NCBI RefSeq assembly: GCF_000344135.1
Contig: NZ_BAOP01000011.1
Span: 100,652 to 164,651, forward strand
Reading direction: 5' to 3'
Length of the DNA stretch: 64,000 nt
DNA from: Gordonia malaquae NBRC 108250
Lineage (GTDB): Bacteria; Actinomycetota; Actinomycetes; Mycobacteriales; Mycobacteriaceae
In this document: positions 16,089 through 25,487 of the stretch, piece after piece
Position numbering within the stretch: position 1 is the stretch's first letter
How the letters are laid out: every line of letters starts with the position of its first letter
Made by a program: the position numbers and the translations under genes
Notes under the pieces: generated by a model
Told to the model about the DNA's origin: nothing
The model's input: only the letters and a program-made list of their open reading frames with translations
The model's database searches: none

Positions 16089-18665
16089 TCAGGCGAGTTC
16101 GACTGCCAGGGCCGACGAGACCGTCCCGTACTCGGTGGTCCGCTGCCGCGGGGTGCGCCCGATGCCGGTGACGATGTCGTGGAGTTCGGCGACCGTCTTC
16201 TCCGATCCGTGCTGGCTGCCGGCCATCCGGGAGATCGTCTCCTCCATGAGTGTGCCGCCGAGGTCGTTCGCACCGCCACGCAGCATCGCACGAGTTCCGT
16301 CGACACCGAGTTTGACCCAGCTGGTCTGCACGTTGTCGATCCGACCGTGCAGCATGATCCGAGCCAGTGCATGGACGGCTCGGTTGTCGCGCTGCGTCGG
16401 GCCGGGCCGCGAAGCCCCGGCGAGATACAGCGGTGACGACTGGTGCACGAACGGCAGCGGGACGAACTCGGTGAAACCACCGGTCCGGTCCTGGATGCCG
16501 CGCAGCACGTTGAGGTGACCGACCCAGTGGTGCGGAGCGTCGACGTGTCCGTACATCATCGTGGAGCTCGACCGCAGGCCGACCTCGTGCGCCGTGGTGA
16601 TCACGTCGATCCACGCCGACGCAGGGAGCTTGCCCTTGGTGAGGATCCAGCGGACCTCGTCGTCGAGGATCTCGGCGGCGGTGCCGGGAATCGTGTCGAG
16701 GCCCGCCTCGCGGAGCGCGGTGAGCCATTCACGTACCGACTGTCCGCCGCGGGAGGCGCCGTTGACGATCTCCATCGGACTGAAGGCGTGGACGTGCATC
16801 GACGGAACCCTGGCCTTGACCGCCCGGACGAGGTCCGCGTATCCGGTGACAGGCAGCTCTGGGTCGATGCCGCCCTGCATGCAGACCTCCGTCGCGCCGG
16901 CGACGTGGGCTTCCCAGGCGCGGTCTCCGACTTCGGCAGCCGACAGCGTGAAGGCGTCTTCGTCGCCCTTGCGCTGGGCGAAGGCGCAGAACCGGCAACC
17001 CGTGTAGCAGATGTTGGTGAAGTTGATGTTCCGGTTGACCACGTACGTGACGTCGTCACCGACGACGTCTGCACGAATCGAGTCCGCGAGTGCGGCGAGG
17101 GCTTCGAGTCCGGGACCGTCGGCGGTGGCCAACGCCAGATACTCGTCGTCCGACAGGCCGGCCGGGTCGTTCTCCGCATGCCGCAGCGCGGACGCGACGT
17201 CGGACCCGAGTCGTTCAGGTGCGCTGCCGGAGGCCAGTTCGAGAACCTGCTCGCGGATGGTGTCCCAATCGCCGAATGCGTTGTCGATGTCGCTGCGGGT
17301 ATCGGTGTTGCGGCCGTCGGAGTCGATCTCGGTGTTCAGATCCACGCGTCCGGACGACGCCCATTCCTCGTCGGGCTCCTGCCACGGCAGGCCCTCCGGT
17401 CGGACGTCGCGGGCCAGGCCGGTCTCGGGATCGGTGAGTGCGGCGACGTGACGGCTGATACGCGGATCGATCCACGGCGAGCCCGCCAGGACGAACTTCG
17501 GCTGGGCCGCCGACCGTTCGGTGAGCGTGAACCCGGCCGACGCCGTGATCTCGGCGAGCGTGTCCAGGTTGGGCCACGGGCGTTCGGGATTGACGTGGTC
17601 GGGTGTCAACGGCGACACGCCACCCCAGTCGTCGACGCCCGCAGCGACGAGCGCGCGGCACTCCTCGGCCGACACGAGATTCGGCGGAGCCTGAATCCGC
17701 ATGCCAGGGCCGAGCACGATGCGCGCAACCGCGACCGCGGCGATGAACTCGTCCATGTCGGCGTCGGGCGCCGAGCCCATCGCGGTGTCGGGCTTCGCGC
17801 GGAAGTTCTGGACGATCACTTCCTGGATGTGCCCGAACGCCTTCTGCGACTTGCGGATCGCGAACAGTGATTCGGCCCGTTCGGTGAGGTTCTCACCGAT
17901 CCCGACGAGGATGCCCGTGGTGAACGGGACCGAGAGTCGACCGGCGTCGGTCAGGACTCGCATCCGGACTTCCGGATCCTTGTCGGGGCTGCCGTAGTGG
18001 CACTCCCCCTTGTCGGTGAACAGCCTGCGAGCAGTCGTCTCGAGCATCATGCCCATGCTGGGCGCGACCGGCTTGAGCCGGTTGATCTCCTCCCAGCTCA
18101 TGACGCCGGGATTCAGATGCGGAAGCAGACCGGTCTCTTCCAGCACGCGGATCGACGCAGCGCGTACGTAGTCGAGGGTCGAATCGTAGCCTCGCTCGTC
18201 GAGCCACTGTGCGGCTTCGGGCCACCGGTCCTCGGGTCGGTCGCCGAGGGTGAACAGGGCTTCCTTGCATCCCAGCGCCGCACCGTTTCGGGCGATGGCG
18301 ACGACCTCGTCGAGTTCGAGGAACATGCCGTGACCGTCGCGCTTGAGCTTGCCGGGGACAGTCACGAACGTGCAGTAGTGGCAGCGGTCGCGGCACAGTC
18401 GGGTGAGCGGGATGAAGACCTTGCGCGAGTACGTGACCTGCCCGGACCGGCCCTCCGCGTCGAGGCCGGCGTCGCGGACACGGGCCGCGGCCTCCATCAG
18501 GGCGGTCAGGTCGTCGCCGCGGGCGGCGAGCAGGACGGCCGCCTCGTCGACGTTGAGGGGTGTCGCGTCGGCAGCACGGCGCAGAGCGCGTCGCATCGCC
18601 GACCGAGCCGGAGTCTGCGCCCCGCTGACAGAATCGGAAGACGTCACTCTACCGATGGTAGACAC
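16089..18665 (-). CDS. fbiC: Bifunctional F0 synthase (CofG-CofH fusion)
   Basis: An 858-residue fusion of two radical-SAM enzymes that make F0, the deazaflavin core of coenzyme F420, from tyrosine and a pyrimidine precursor. The N-terminal CofG half has CRDRCHYC and the C-terminal CofH half CYTGCRFC (both CX3CX2C). Further conserved blocks are [35 protein letters not shown] and [17 protein letters not shown]. The length matches mycobacterial FbiC. It stands alone on its transcript, with short gaps to its neighbours. It supplies the cofactor for F420-dependent proteins such as the one at 5.5 kb. Confidence 0.95.
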   Translation of the reverse strand: MSTIGRVTSSDSVSGAQTPARSAMRRALRRAADATPLNVDEAAVLLAARGDDLTALMEAAARVRDAGLDAEGRSGQVTYSRKVFIPLTRLCRDRCHYCTFVTVPGKLKRDGHGMFLELDEVVAIARNGAALGCKEALFTLGDRPEDRWPEAAQWLDERGYDSTLDYVRAASIRVLEETGLLPHLNPGVMSWEEINRLKPVAPSMGMMLETTARRLFTDKGECHYGSPDKDPEVRMRVLTDAGRLSVPFTTGILVGIGENLTERAESLFAIRKSQKAFGHIQEVIVQNFRAKPDTAMGSAPDADMDEFIAAVAVARIVLGPGMRIQAPPNLVSAEECRALVAAGVDDWGGVSPLTPDHVNPERPWPNLDTLAEITASAGFTLTERSAAQPKFVLAGSPWIDPRISRHVAALTDPETGLARDVRPEGLPWQEPDEEWASSGRVDLNTEIDSDGRNTDTRSDIDNAFGDWDTIREQVLELASGSAPERLGSDVASALRHAENDPAGLSDDEYLALATADGPGLEALAALADSIRADVVGDDVTYVVNRNINFTNICYTGCRFCAFAQRKGDEDAFTLSAAEVGDRAWEAHVAGATEVCMQGGIDPELPVTGYADLVRAVKARVPSMHVHAFSPMEIVNGASRGGQSVREWLTALREAGLDTIPGTAAEILDDEVRWILTKGKLPASAWIDVITTAHEVGLRSSSTMMYGHVDAPHHWVGHLNVLRGIQDRTGGFTEFVPLPFVHQSSPLYLAGASRPGPTQRDNRAVHALARIMLHGRIDNVQTSWVKLGVDGTRAMLRGGANDLGGTLMEETISRMAGSQHGSEKTVAELHDIVTGIGRTPRQRTTEYGTVSSALAVELA

Positions 18666-18696
18666 GGATCGATGACGGGCGGCGTCCGCCGTCTGC

Positions 18697-19050
18697 TCAA
18701 AGGTGATTCAACCGATTCATCGATTGCGCGAGCGCAGGCACGCCGACCCCGCAGAACAGCAGGAGAAGAGCGCGCCAGTCGTAGATCAGCGCACCGTTGC
18801 CGTTGACGCCCGGCAGCAGAGCGACCAGCGCGACGAGCACCCACGCGATCAACGGCGCGTATCGCCAGGGCGAGCCGGTGATCTGCGCCGCGAGCTGCAG
18901 CAGCACGACATTGCCGACTGCCGCGGCGAGCGCGCTGACCGGCAGCGGCGCCGTTCCCACGAGGACGTTCAGATAGAACACGGTGACCACACCGAGGACG
19001 AATCCGCAGACCGTGAGAACGGCGAGTTCAACGCGGTCGCCCGCGGTCAT
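18697..19050 (-). CDS. Conserved small membrane protein
   Basis: A 117-residue protein with four predicted membrane helices ([67 protein letters not shown]). Its ATG overlaps the mshB stop by four bases, so it is translated with mshB. A membrane protein occupies the same place between mshB and fbiC in mycobacteria (Rv1171-like). Its function is unknown; a role in mycothiol metabolism is only suggested by position. Confidence 0.78.
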   Translation of the reverse strand: MTAGDRVELAVLTVCGFVLGVVTVFYLNVLVGTAPLPVSALAAAVGNVVLLQLAAQITGSPWRYAPLIAWVLVALVALLPGVNGNGALIYDWRALLLLFCGVGVPALAQSMNRLNHL

Positions 19051-19910
19051 CGGATCCCCTCGAACAGATCGCTCTCGAACTCCGGAGAGTCCACGTCGGT
19101 GCGGATGAAATGCTCAGCGGTCCCGATGGGTTGCGCGATCAGATTCGACAACGCGTACTCGGTGCCCGACGGCGCCACGATCACCTGGGTCGCATGCGCC
19201 GCGAGGCCGCGGACCTTGCGGTCGAGCACGGCCGACACGTCGACCGCCGCGGTGACCTCCTGGTCGGGATAGCTCGGAAGCTCACCCGGTGCGGGCATCC
19301 GCCAGCCCACCGGAATCGTTGCGATCCCGGCCAGGCCCTCCTCCAGCGCTGACCGCTGGGTCACCGACTCGTACACCTTGCGCGGGTAACCGGTGGCGGC
19401 GCGCGACTCGGAGATCGCGTCGACGGACACCTCGTGCACACGTTTGTGATCCGGATGCCCATAGGTTCCGGCGGCGTCGTAGGTGACGATCACATGCGGT
19501 GCGAATCGGTCGATCTCGTCTCGCAGCGCGGCGACGAGATCGTCCTGAGTCGCCTGAAACAGGGCGCGGGGGTTCTCCGCGGAGGCGGTCCCGGCCATGC
19601 CGGAATCCCGCCATCGACCCGCGCCGCCGAGGAACGTCGGGCGCGGCGCATCGACGCCCGTCGGCGTCAGCTCTGACAGTGCGGCCGCGAGCTCGCCGAT
19701 GCGGAATCCTCCCAACTGGTCGGCTCCACCGTCGGCGACGAGCATCGCCCACTCCTGACCGATCACCTCACCCTCCTCACCGAGGGTGAAGGTGACGACA
19801 CGGACGTCCGCCCCCTCATCGAGGTAGCGGGCGATCGTTCCGCCGGTCATGATCGTCTCGTCGTCCGGATGCGCGTGAAGGAGCATCAGACGCAGCGGCG
19901 CCCCGGTCAC
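19047..19910 (-). CDS. mshB: N-acetyl-glucosaminyl-inositol deacetylase (mycothiol synthesis)
   Basis: A 287-residue LmbE/PIG-L family zinc deacetylase. It removes acetate from GlcNAc-inositol in mycothiol synthesis. The zinc ligands are in LLHAHPDDETIMTGG (AHPDDE) and YDAAGTYGHPDHKRVHE (HPDH), as in the mycobacterial enzyme, and length and neighbours agree. It overlaps both neighbours by four bases: the lpqW-like gene upstream and the small membrane protein downstream, so the three form one translationally coupled operon. Confidence 0.93.
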   Translation of the reverse strand: MTGAPLRLMLLHAHPDDETIMTGGTIARYLDEGADVRVVTFTLGEEGEVIGQEWAMLVADGGADQLGGFRIGELAAALSELTPTGVDAPRPTFLGGAGRWRDSGMAGTASAENPRALFQATQDDLVAALRDEIDRFAPHVIVTYDAAGTYGHPDHKRVHEVSVDAISESRAATGYPRKVYESVTQRSALEEGLAGIATIPVGWRMPAPGELPSYPDQEVTAAVDVSAVLDRKVRGLAAHATQVIVAPSGTEYALSNLIAQPIGTAEHFIRTDVDSPEFESDLFEGIR

Positions 19911-21802
19911 TGGAGACCCCAGCGGACCGCGTCGCCGAAGACGCCGACCTGCGGCGGTCCGTCGAGCGACACTCCGACCACCTTGTCGGTCGACGCTCCG
20001 AGCACGGTGTCCTGGTAGATCGGCAGGTAGACGGCCTGTGCCGCGAGCAGTTCCTCTGCCTGCGAGAGCTGATCATCGGGCGCCTCAGAGCTCATCGCCT
20101 CGACAGCCAGATCCATCAGCGTCTGATCGCACAGACCGGAGATGTTGCCGGTGTACGTGTCGTCGCTCGATCCCGCGGCCGGAGTCGTGGAGGTCGGTGC
20201 ACCGCTCGGTGTCGGCAGCACACTCTCGTCCGCGGCCGGGTCCTCGTCGTCGTCGGACTTGTGGGCGCCGGCCTCGGTGCCCGCCTTCGGGGCGGCGCAT
20301 CCCACCTGCGAAGCGAGGGAGGTCGCGGGGTCTGCTCCGAGTCCGGTCCAGCCGACCACGAGGTCGACCCTGGCGTTGCGCAGTGCAGCACCGTACAGCT
20401 CGGTGTTCGACATGCCCTGCACGCTGGCGCGCACTCCTGCGGCGCGGAGCTGGTCGGCCATCGTCTCGGCAGCCGACATCACCGACTCGTCGGAGTTGAC
20501 CGCGCCGATCCGGACCACGAGGTCTTGGCCGTCTCTGGTGTACGGCGCGACACCGTACGGAAGTCCGGGAACATCGCCTGGCACCAGGGTCGGCGACGTC
20601 GACGGGACCGCGCTCGACGAGGACGTGCCCGGCGTCGTCGGTACGGGACGCTGCACCACCTGACCGGGGCGGAAGCCCGCGGAGGCGAGCAGTTCACGGA
20701 TCTGGTCGACGCCCGGTCGCGGGCGCCGGACGTCGGTGTATCCGGTGTTGGACGGCGCGAAGACGGTGTTCGCGAACGGCGTCACCACGGTGTCTCCTGC
20801 CGCGGCGGAACGGATGAGTCCGGCGTCGAGCATCCCGAACACCGCCTTGCGGACGGCGAGCGACGACATCGTCGCCGAGCGTGTGTTCGCGTTCACGGTG
20901 AGTCCGCGGACTGCGGGCCTGCGGGCGGTCGTCACTCCGGGAATCGCCCCGACCTCGGCGGCCGATGCGGGTCCCGCGGTCAGGGAGACCATCGTGGAGT
21001 CGCCGTTCCGGATGGTCTGCGCCATCTGCGGTGCAGTGCCCGCACGACGCAGCACCACCTGGTCGATCTCGGGGGGCTTGCGCCAGTAGCGGTCGTTGCG
21101 GATCAGGCGCACCTCGTCGCGGGACCTGTCGATCGAGTAGATCGCGAACGGGCCCGCCGTCACCGGTTTGCCTTCGTCCATTCCGGTCTGGAAGCCGTTC
21201 TGCTTCGACTTGAGCGTGTGACTGGGCAGCAGCGACGTGAACAACTCACGCCACGCGCGATACGGCGCGTCGAACGTGACCGTCACCTGCTTGCCGCCAC
21301 CACTGGTCTTGACGTCGGTGATCGCACGGTATCCGGCCGGAGCGACGACGTTCGGCTGCCGCGACATCTGCTGCCACAGGTATGCGAAGTCGTCGCCCGT
21401 GACGGGCAGTCCATCGGACCACTGCGCGTCGTCGACGATGTGATAGTCGACGGTGAACGGAGCCTCCGACGTGACCTCGGCGGACGACAGAAGCGCGTCG
21501 TTGAGTCGCCACTGGACACCCTGCGGCGTCTGCACCGGCGTGAAGGCGCTCGGCAGGGTGAGTGCGGCGACGGCGGTCGTCACCGAACCGAGGTCCGAGC
21601 CGACGTGCGGATTGAACCCCGAACCGATCGAGTCGGTCGCCACGTACACGGTCCGCTCATCCGGGTACTCGTTGGGAGTGGTCGTCGGCAGTGTCTCCCG
21701 GACCGGGGGTGGAGGGTCGGCCATGCATGCCGTGGCCGTCACGCCGACCGTCCCTGCGAGCGCAAGCGCGAGCACGCTTCTACGCAACGAACCGACCCTC
21801 AT
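19907..21802 (-). CDS. LpqW-like substrate-binding lipoprotein
   Basis: A 631-residue exported lipoprotein. The signal peptide runs to about residue 25 and ends in the lipobox VTATAC-M. The mature part is an SBP_bac_5 (oligopeptide-binding) fold, with DAQWSDGLPVTGDDFAYLWQ, LRRAGTAPQMAQTIRNGDS and RDGQDLVVRIGAVNSDES. A low-complexity acidic insert (SDDDEDPAADESVLPTPSGA) occurs near residue 530. No permease is adjacent. In mycobacteria the homologue LpqW (Rv1166), located next to mshB, controls a branch point in phosphatidylinositol mannoside and lipoarabinomannan synthesis rather than peptide uptake, so that is the more likely role. Confidence 0.83.
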   Translation of the reverse strand: MRVGSLRRSVLALALAGTVGVTATACMADPPPPVRETLPTTTPNEYPDERTVYVATDSIGSGFNPHVGSDLGSVTTAVAALTLPSAFTPVQTPQGVQWRLNDALLSSAEVTSEAPFTVDYHIVDDAQWSDGLPVTGDDFAYLWQQMSRQPNVVAPAGYRAITDVKTSGGGKQVTVTFDAPYRAWRELFTSLLPSHTLKSKQNGFQTGMDEGKPVTAGPFAIYSIDRSRDEVRLIRNDRYWRKPPEIDQVVLRRAGTAPQMAQTIRNGDSTMVSLTAGPASAAEVGAIPGVTTARRPAVRGLTVNANTRSATMSSLAVRKAVFGMLDAGLIRSAAAGDTVVTPFANTVFAPSNTGYTDVRRPRPGVDQIRELLASAGFRPGQVVQRPVPTTPGTSSSSAVPSTSPTLVPGDVPGLPYGVAPYTRDGQDLVVRIGAVNSDESVMSAAETMADQLRAAGVRASVQGMSNTELYGAALRNARVDLVVGWTGLGADPATSLASQVGCAAPKAGTEAGAHKSDDDEDPAADESVLPTPSGAPTSTTPAAGSSDDTYTGNISGLCDQTLMDLAVEAMSSEAPDDQLSQAEELLAAQAVYLPIYQDTVLGASTDKVVGVSLDGPPQVGVFGDAVRWGLQ

Positions 21803-21817
21803 CCACCAGACCTCTCG

Positions 21818-23725
21818 TTATGCGTTCGCGTCACGCGCCTTGGCCCGCGAACGCTCGCGGGCGCGGGTCGACGCATCGAGATTGACCTTACGCACACGGC
21901 ACACCTCGGGCGTCACCTCGACGCACTCGTCGGCGGCACAGAACTCCATGGCGGCCTCGAGGTCGAGTTCCATCGGCTTCGCCAGAGTCTCCATGACGTC
22001 GGCCGACGACTGACGCATGTTGGTGAGCTTCTTCTCACGCGTGACGTTGATGTCGAGGTCTTCCTGGCGGGGGTTGATGCCCACCACGTGGCCCTCGTAG
22101 CTGTCGTCGCCCGGGTTCACGAAGAACGTGCCGCGGTCGGCGAGCTGGATCATGGCGAACGGGGTGACGCTGCCCGCACGGTCGGACACGAGCGAACCGG
22201 TGTGGCGTGCACGGATCTCACCCGCCCACGGGCCGTACTCGGCGAACACCGCGTTGGCGATGCCGGTGCCGCGCGTCTCGGTCATGAAGTCGGTGCGGAA
22301 ACCGATGAGGCCACGCGAAGGCACCTCGAACTCCATGCGGACCCAGCCGCTGCCGTGGTTGTTCATCTGATCCATGCGACCCTTGCGCGCGGCGAGGAGC
22401 TGCGTCACGGCGCCGAGGTACTCCTCGGGGACGTCGACGGTCAGGTTCTCGAACGGCTCGTAGGTCTTGCCGTCGACCTTGCGGGTGACGACCTGGGGCT
22501 TGCCGACGGTCAGCTCGAAGCCCTCGCGGCGCATCTGCTCGACGAGGATGGCGAGTGCGAGCTCACCACGACCCTGAACCTCCCACGCGTCGGGACGGCC
22601 GATGTCCTCGACCTTGAGGGACACGTTGCCGATGAGTTCGCTGTCGAGGCGGTCCTTCACCATGCGGGCGGTCAGCTTATGGCCCTTGACGCGGCCGGCG
22701 AGCGGCGACGTGTTGGTGCCGATGATGACCGAGATGGCCGGCTGGTCGACGGTGATGCGCGGCAGTGCGACCGGGTTCTCCGGATCGGCGAGGGTGTCGC
22801 CGATCATGATCTCGGACATGCCCGCGACGGCCACGATGTCGCCTGCGACGGCGACGTCCGCGGGCGCGCGGTCGACGCCGAGGGTCACCAGCAGCTCGGT
22901 GATCTTGGCCTTCTCGATGACCTGTTCGCCGTCGACCTCACGGCACCACGACACCTGCTGCCCCTTGCGGAGGGTGCCGTTGTGGATGCGGACCAGACCG
23001 AGGCGGCCGAGGAACGGCGATGCGTCGAGGTTGGTGACGTGCGCCTGCAGCGGAGCGTCGACGTTGCCCTTGGGCGCGGGAATGCTGTTGATGAGGACGT
23101 CGAACAGCGGGTCGAGGTTCTCGCCGTCGGGCACGGAGCCGTCGGCTGGCTGCTCGGTGCTTGCGACGCCTGCACGGCCGGACGCGAACAGGACCGGCAG
23201 TTCGAGTGCGAGCTCGGCTGCTTCGGCGGCCTCGTCGTCGAGGTCCGACGCGAGGTCCAGGAGCAGATCCTGCGCCTCGGTGACGATCTCGCCGATGCGA
23301 GCGTCGGGACGGTCGGTCTTGTTGACCACGAGGATCACCGGCAGCGACGCCGCGAGCGCCTTGCGGAGCACGAAGCGGGTCTGCGGCAGCGGGCCTTCGG
23401 ACGAGTCGACGAGCAGGACCACACCGTCGACCATCGACAGTGCACGCTCCACCTCGCCACCGAAGTCGGCGTGGCCGGGTGTGTCGATGACGTTGATGAC
23501 GTACTCGGTGCCGTCGGGCTGGCGGCGGTGCACGGCGGTGTTCTTCGCGAGAATGGTGATGCCCTTCTCGCGTTCGAGGTCGCCGGAGTCCATGACGCGG
23601 TCGACGAGTTCGGCGCGCTCGCCGAACACACCTGACTGACGCAGCATCGCGTCGACCAGAGTGGTCTTACCGTGGTCGACGTGCGCCACGATCGCGACGT
23701 TGCGGAAGTTGGGGACTGCGCTCAC
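21818..23725 (-). CDS. typA: Ribosome-associated GTPase TypA/BipA
   Basis: A 635-residue translational GTPase related to EF-G/LepA. G motifs: AHVDHGKTT (G1), REKGITI (G2), DTPGHADFGGE (G3) and NKTDRPDA (G4). Domains III and V follow, then a BipA-specific C-terminal domain with GSGWVRMEFEVPSRGLIGFR and VTREKKLTNMRQSSAD. It acts in ribosome assembly and stress growth. I chose the GTG at 23725 (product starting SAVPNFRN) because AAAGAG lies upstream; an in-frame ATG at 23740 is the alternative. It is followed by the lpqW-like gene after 15 bp. Confidence 0.93.
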   Translation of the reverse strand: MSAVPNFRNVAIVAHVDHGKTTLVDAMLRQSGVFGERAELVDRVMDSGDLEREKGITILAKNTAVHRRQPDGTEYVINVIDTPGHADFGGEVERALSMVDGVVLLVDSSEGPLPQTRFVLRKALAASLPVILVVNKTDRPDARIGEIVTEAQDLLLDLASDLDDEAAEAAELALELPVLFASGRAGVASTEQPADGSVPDGENLDPLFDVLINSIPAPKGNVDAPLQAHVTNLDASPFLGRLGLVRIHNGTLRKGQQVSWCREVDGEQVIEKAKITELLVTLGVDRAPADVAVAGDIVAVAGMSEIMIGDTLADPENPVALPRITVDQPAISVIIGTNTSPLAGRVKGHKLTARMVKDRLDSELIGNVSLKVEDIGRPDAWEVQGRGELALAILVEQMRREGFELTVGKPQVVTRKVDGKTYEPFENLTVDVPEEYLGAVTQLLAARKGRMDQMNNHGSGWVRMEFEVPSRGLIGFRTDFMTETRGTGIANAVFAEYGPWAGEIRARHTGSLVSDRAGSVTPFAMIQLADRGTFFVNPGDDSYEGHVVGINPRQEDLDINVTREKKLTNMRQSSADVMETLAKPMELDLEAAMEFCAADECVEVTPEVCRVRKVNLDASTRARERSRAKARDANA

Positions 23726-23847
23726 TAAGGTCTCTTTCATCACGTTGACGCCCACGCGCCGTCAGGCGCGCGTGCGCCGGGGCGTGGTTTGAACTTTGTA
23801 AGGGTAGCGGCAGTGCCCGGGTCTGCGCGATTTCCACGATGCAGTTT

Positions 23848-23866
23848 TATGGTTAGCCTGCGCTAA
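23848..23866 (+). promoter_or_regulatory. IdeR/DtxR-like iron box
   Basis: The 19-mer TATGGTTAGCCTGCGCTAA agrees with the IdeR/DtxR consensus (TTAGGTTAG-S-CTAACCTAA) at 14 of 19 positions, with the left half site (GGTTAG) and the right end (CTAA) intact. It ends ten bases before the ATG of the microprotein at 23876, so it would overlap its promoter or leader. Iron-dependent repression is inferred. Confidence 0.55.
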
Positions 23867-23875
23867 ACTGAGGTC

Positions 23876-24052
23876 ATGGGTAAGAAGGATCCCACCCGGA
23901 TCGCAGACATGAAACCGAAGAAGAAGTGCTGTCGGAAATCGACGCGCTGCCTTCGGTGCCCGGTGGTGATCCACCGCATGGGCAAGCTCGACTGCCACAA
24001 GATGTCGAAGAAGCAGGCCACCAAAGCGCTGAAGAAGGCCCGCGCGGCCTGA
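23876..24052 (+). CDS. Basic Cys-rich microprotein, possibly iron-regulated
   Basis: A 58-residue protein (start MGKKDPTRIADMKPKKK) with about 18 Lys/Arg and five cysteines (C18, C19, C25, C28, C40). The CC-x5-C-x2-C arrangement plus histidines (H33, H41) could bind a metal or an Fe-S cluster. It has no signal peptide or membrane helix. An IdeR-like iron box lies directly upstream, suggesting synthesis when iron is low. It is a single gene between typA and the convergent MutT gene (five-base gap). I do not know a characterised homologue; the sensible codon use and the promoter argue that it is real. Confidence 0.72.
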   Translation: MGKKDPTRIADMKPKKKCCRKSTRCLRCPVVIHRMGKLDCHKMSKKQATKALKKARAA

Positions 24053-24057
24053 CGCAC

Positions 24058-24468
24058 TCAGCGCGGTTCAACCCGCAGGTCAGCGACTAGTTCCGGAATC
24101 CACGCACGATCGTTCGGCACCACCGAGCCTGCGTCGTCGAGCGCGATCAGGTCATCGGCGTCCACCCACCGAAGCGCTCGATGCTCCACTGGCCGAGGCT
24201 CTCCGGAGACGATCCGGGCACGGATCGCGACGAGTTCGAGTCCTTCACGCGGCCGGACCACTTCGCTCAGCGGCTCCCCCACGGAGACGTCGACGTTTAA
24301 TTCCTCACACAACTCTCGGACGAGTGCGTCGGAATGCGTTTCGCCCGACTCGACCTTTCCGCCGGGCAGCTCCCACAAGCCGGCGAGCTCCGGCGGATAC
24401 GCTCGCTGGGCGATCAGCAGCTTGCCGTTCGCGAACACCGCGCCCGCCACCACGAGGACCGAGCTCAC
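24058..24468 (-). CDS. MutT-type Nudix hydrolase
   Basis: A 136-residue Nudix hydrolase with an intact Nudix box, GGKVESGETHSDALVRELCE then EL, including the catalytic REUxEE. It starts SSVLVVAGAVFANGKLLIAQ. By size and the sequence LWELPGGKVE it is MutT-like and probably hydrolyses 8-oxo-dGTP or another oxidised or non-canonical NTP. The GTG at 24468 overlaps the stop of the ABC ATPase gene (GTGA), so it is coupled to the thiamine-type transporter operon. An extended frame upstream lies inside the ATPase gene and is not supported. Confidence 0.85.
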   Translation of the reverse strand: MSSVLVVAGAVFANGKLLIAQRAYPPELAGLWELPGGKVESGETHSDALVRELCEELNVDVSVGEPLSEVVRPREGLELVAIRARIVSGEPRPVEHRALRWVDADDLIALDDAGSVVPNDRAWIPELVADLRVEPR

Positions 24469-25487
24469 AGTCCGATCACGCCGATCCGCTCGGCCATCGG
24501 CGTCATCGCCACCCGCTGCCCGACGTCGACCCGGTGGTGCGCAACGGCTTCGACGCTCGACCCGTCGGGAAGGCGGACCCACACGTGCCACGAACCGACC
24601 ATCGGACGCACCCGGACCACCTCTGCTTTCGACACGGCATCGGGTGCGACGACGACGGCGTCGGGCCGCAGAGTCACCCGACAGGGGCCTTGCGCCAGAT
24701 CCGCGAGATCACCGTCGAGAGCCACGTCCCCCACCGGGGTCTGCAGCCTCGCATCGCTCACCGTTCCGTCGACGACTGCGGCGGCGCCGAGGAAACGTGC
24801 GACCCACTCGTCTGCGGGCCGACGCCAGAGTCGTTGCGGCGGCGCGGTGTCGACGATCACGCCGTCGTTCATCACCGAGACCTCATCGGCCATGAGTGCG
24901 GCCTCACCGTGATCGTGCGTGACGACGACTGTCGGCGTGCCGGACGTCTTGACGATCTCGGAGATCGCGACGGCAAGGTCGTCTCGTAGGCGTCGGTCGA
25001 GAGCCGCGAGCGGTTCGTCGAGCAACATGAGCCGCGGACGCGGCGCGAGCGCCCTGGCGAGCGCGACGCGCTGTGCCTGCCCACCGGACAGTTCGGTCAC
25101 CCGGCGGTTCGCCGTGCCCGGCAGTTGGACGAGATCAAGCAGTTCACCGACTCTCGCGGCGGCCTCGTCGCGCCCGATGCCGCGGCGAGAGAGTCCGTAG
25201 GCGATGTTCTGCCCCACCGTCCGCCCCGGGAACAATTGACCGTCCTGGAACACCACGCCGAAATCCCTGCGGTGCACTGGAGTCCGGGCGAGGTCCACTC
25301 CGTCGAACGCGACGATGCCGCCTGCCACCGGCTCGAGTCCGGCTATCGCCCGCAGGAGGGTCGACTTCCCACATCCCGACGGCCCGAGCAGCGCTGTGAC
25401 CAGGGCATTGCCGCCGACCGCCCAGTCGACGCCGTGGACCACCTCTCGGTCCCCGTACTGGACAGACACATCATGCAGCGTCAGCAC
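24465..25487 (-). CDS. ABC transporter ATPase, thiamine/iron-type importer
   Basis: A 340-residue ATPase of the CUT2/ferric-thiamine type. Walker A is GPSGCGKST, the signature ELSGGQAQRVALARAL, Walker B LMLLDEP, and the H-loop VVVTHDHGEAA. A C-terminal TOBE-like regulatory domain of about 110 residues follows (RVTLRPDAVVVAP). It energises uptake with the permease and binding protein encoded upstream. I chose the GTG at 25487 (product LTLHDVSVQYG) because GGGGA stands six bases before it; it overlaps the permease by 17 bases. Confidence 0.87.
   Translation of the reverse strand: MLTLHDVSVQYGDREVVHGVDWAVGGNALVTALLGPSGCGKSTLLRAIAGLEPVAGGIVAFDGVDLARTPVHRRDFGVVFQDGQLFPGRTVGQNIAYGLSRRGIGRDEAAARVGELLDLVQLPGTANRRVTELSGGQAQRVALARALAPRPRLMLLDEPLAALDRRLRDDLAVAISEIVKTSGTPTVVVTHDHGEAALMADEVSVMNDGVIVDTAPPQRLWRRPADEWVARFLGAAAVVDGTVSDARLQTPVGDVALDGDLADLAQGPCRVTLRPDAVVVAPDAVSKAEVVRVRPMVGSWHVWVRLPDGSSVEAVAHHRVDVGQRVAMTPMAERIGVIGL

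Noticed and set aside
20261..23635. A 1124-codon open frame on the plus strand
   Set aside because: It runs antisense through the lpqW-like and typA genes; its composition (Arg/His/Asp-rich, no motifs) is that of the opposite strand of high-GC coding DNA.
23762..24071. Several minus-strand open frames over the microprotein
   Set aside because: They lack Shine-Dalgarno sites, and the plus-strand frame has the iron box, a sensible start and a Lys/Cys-rich product.
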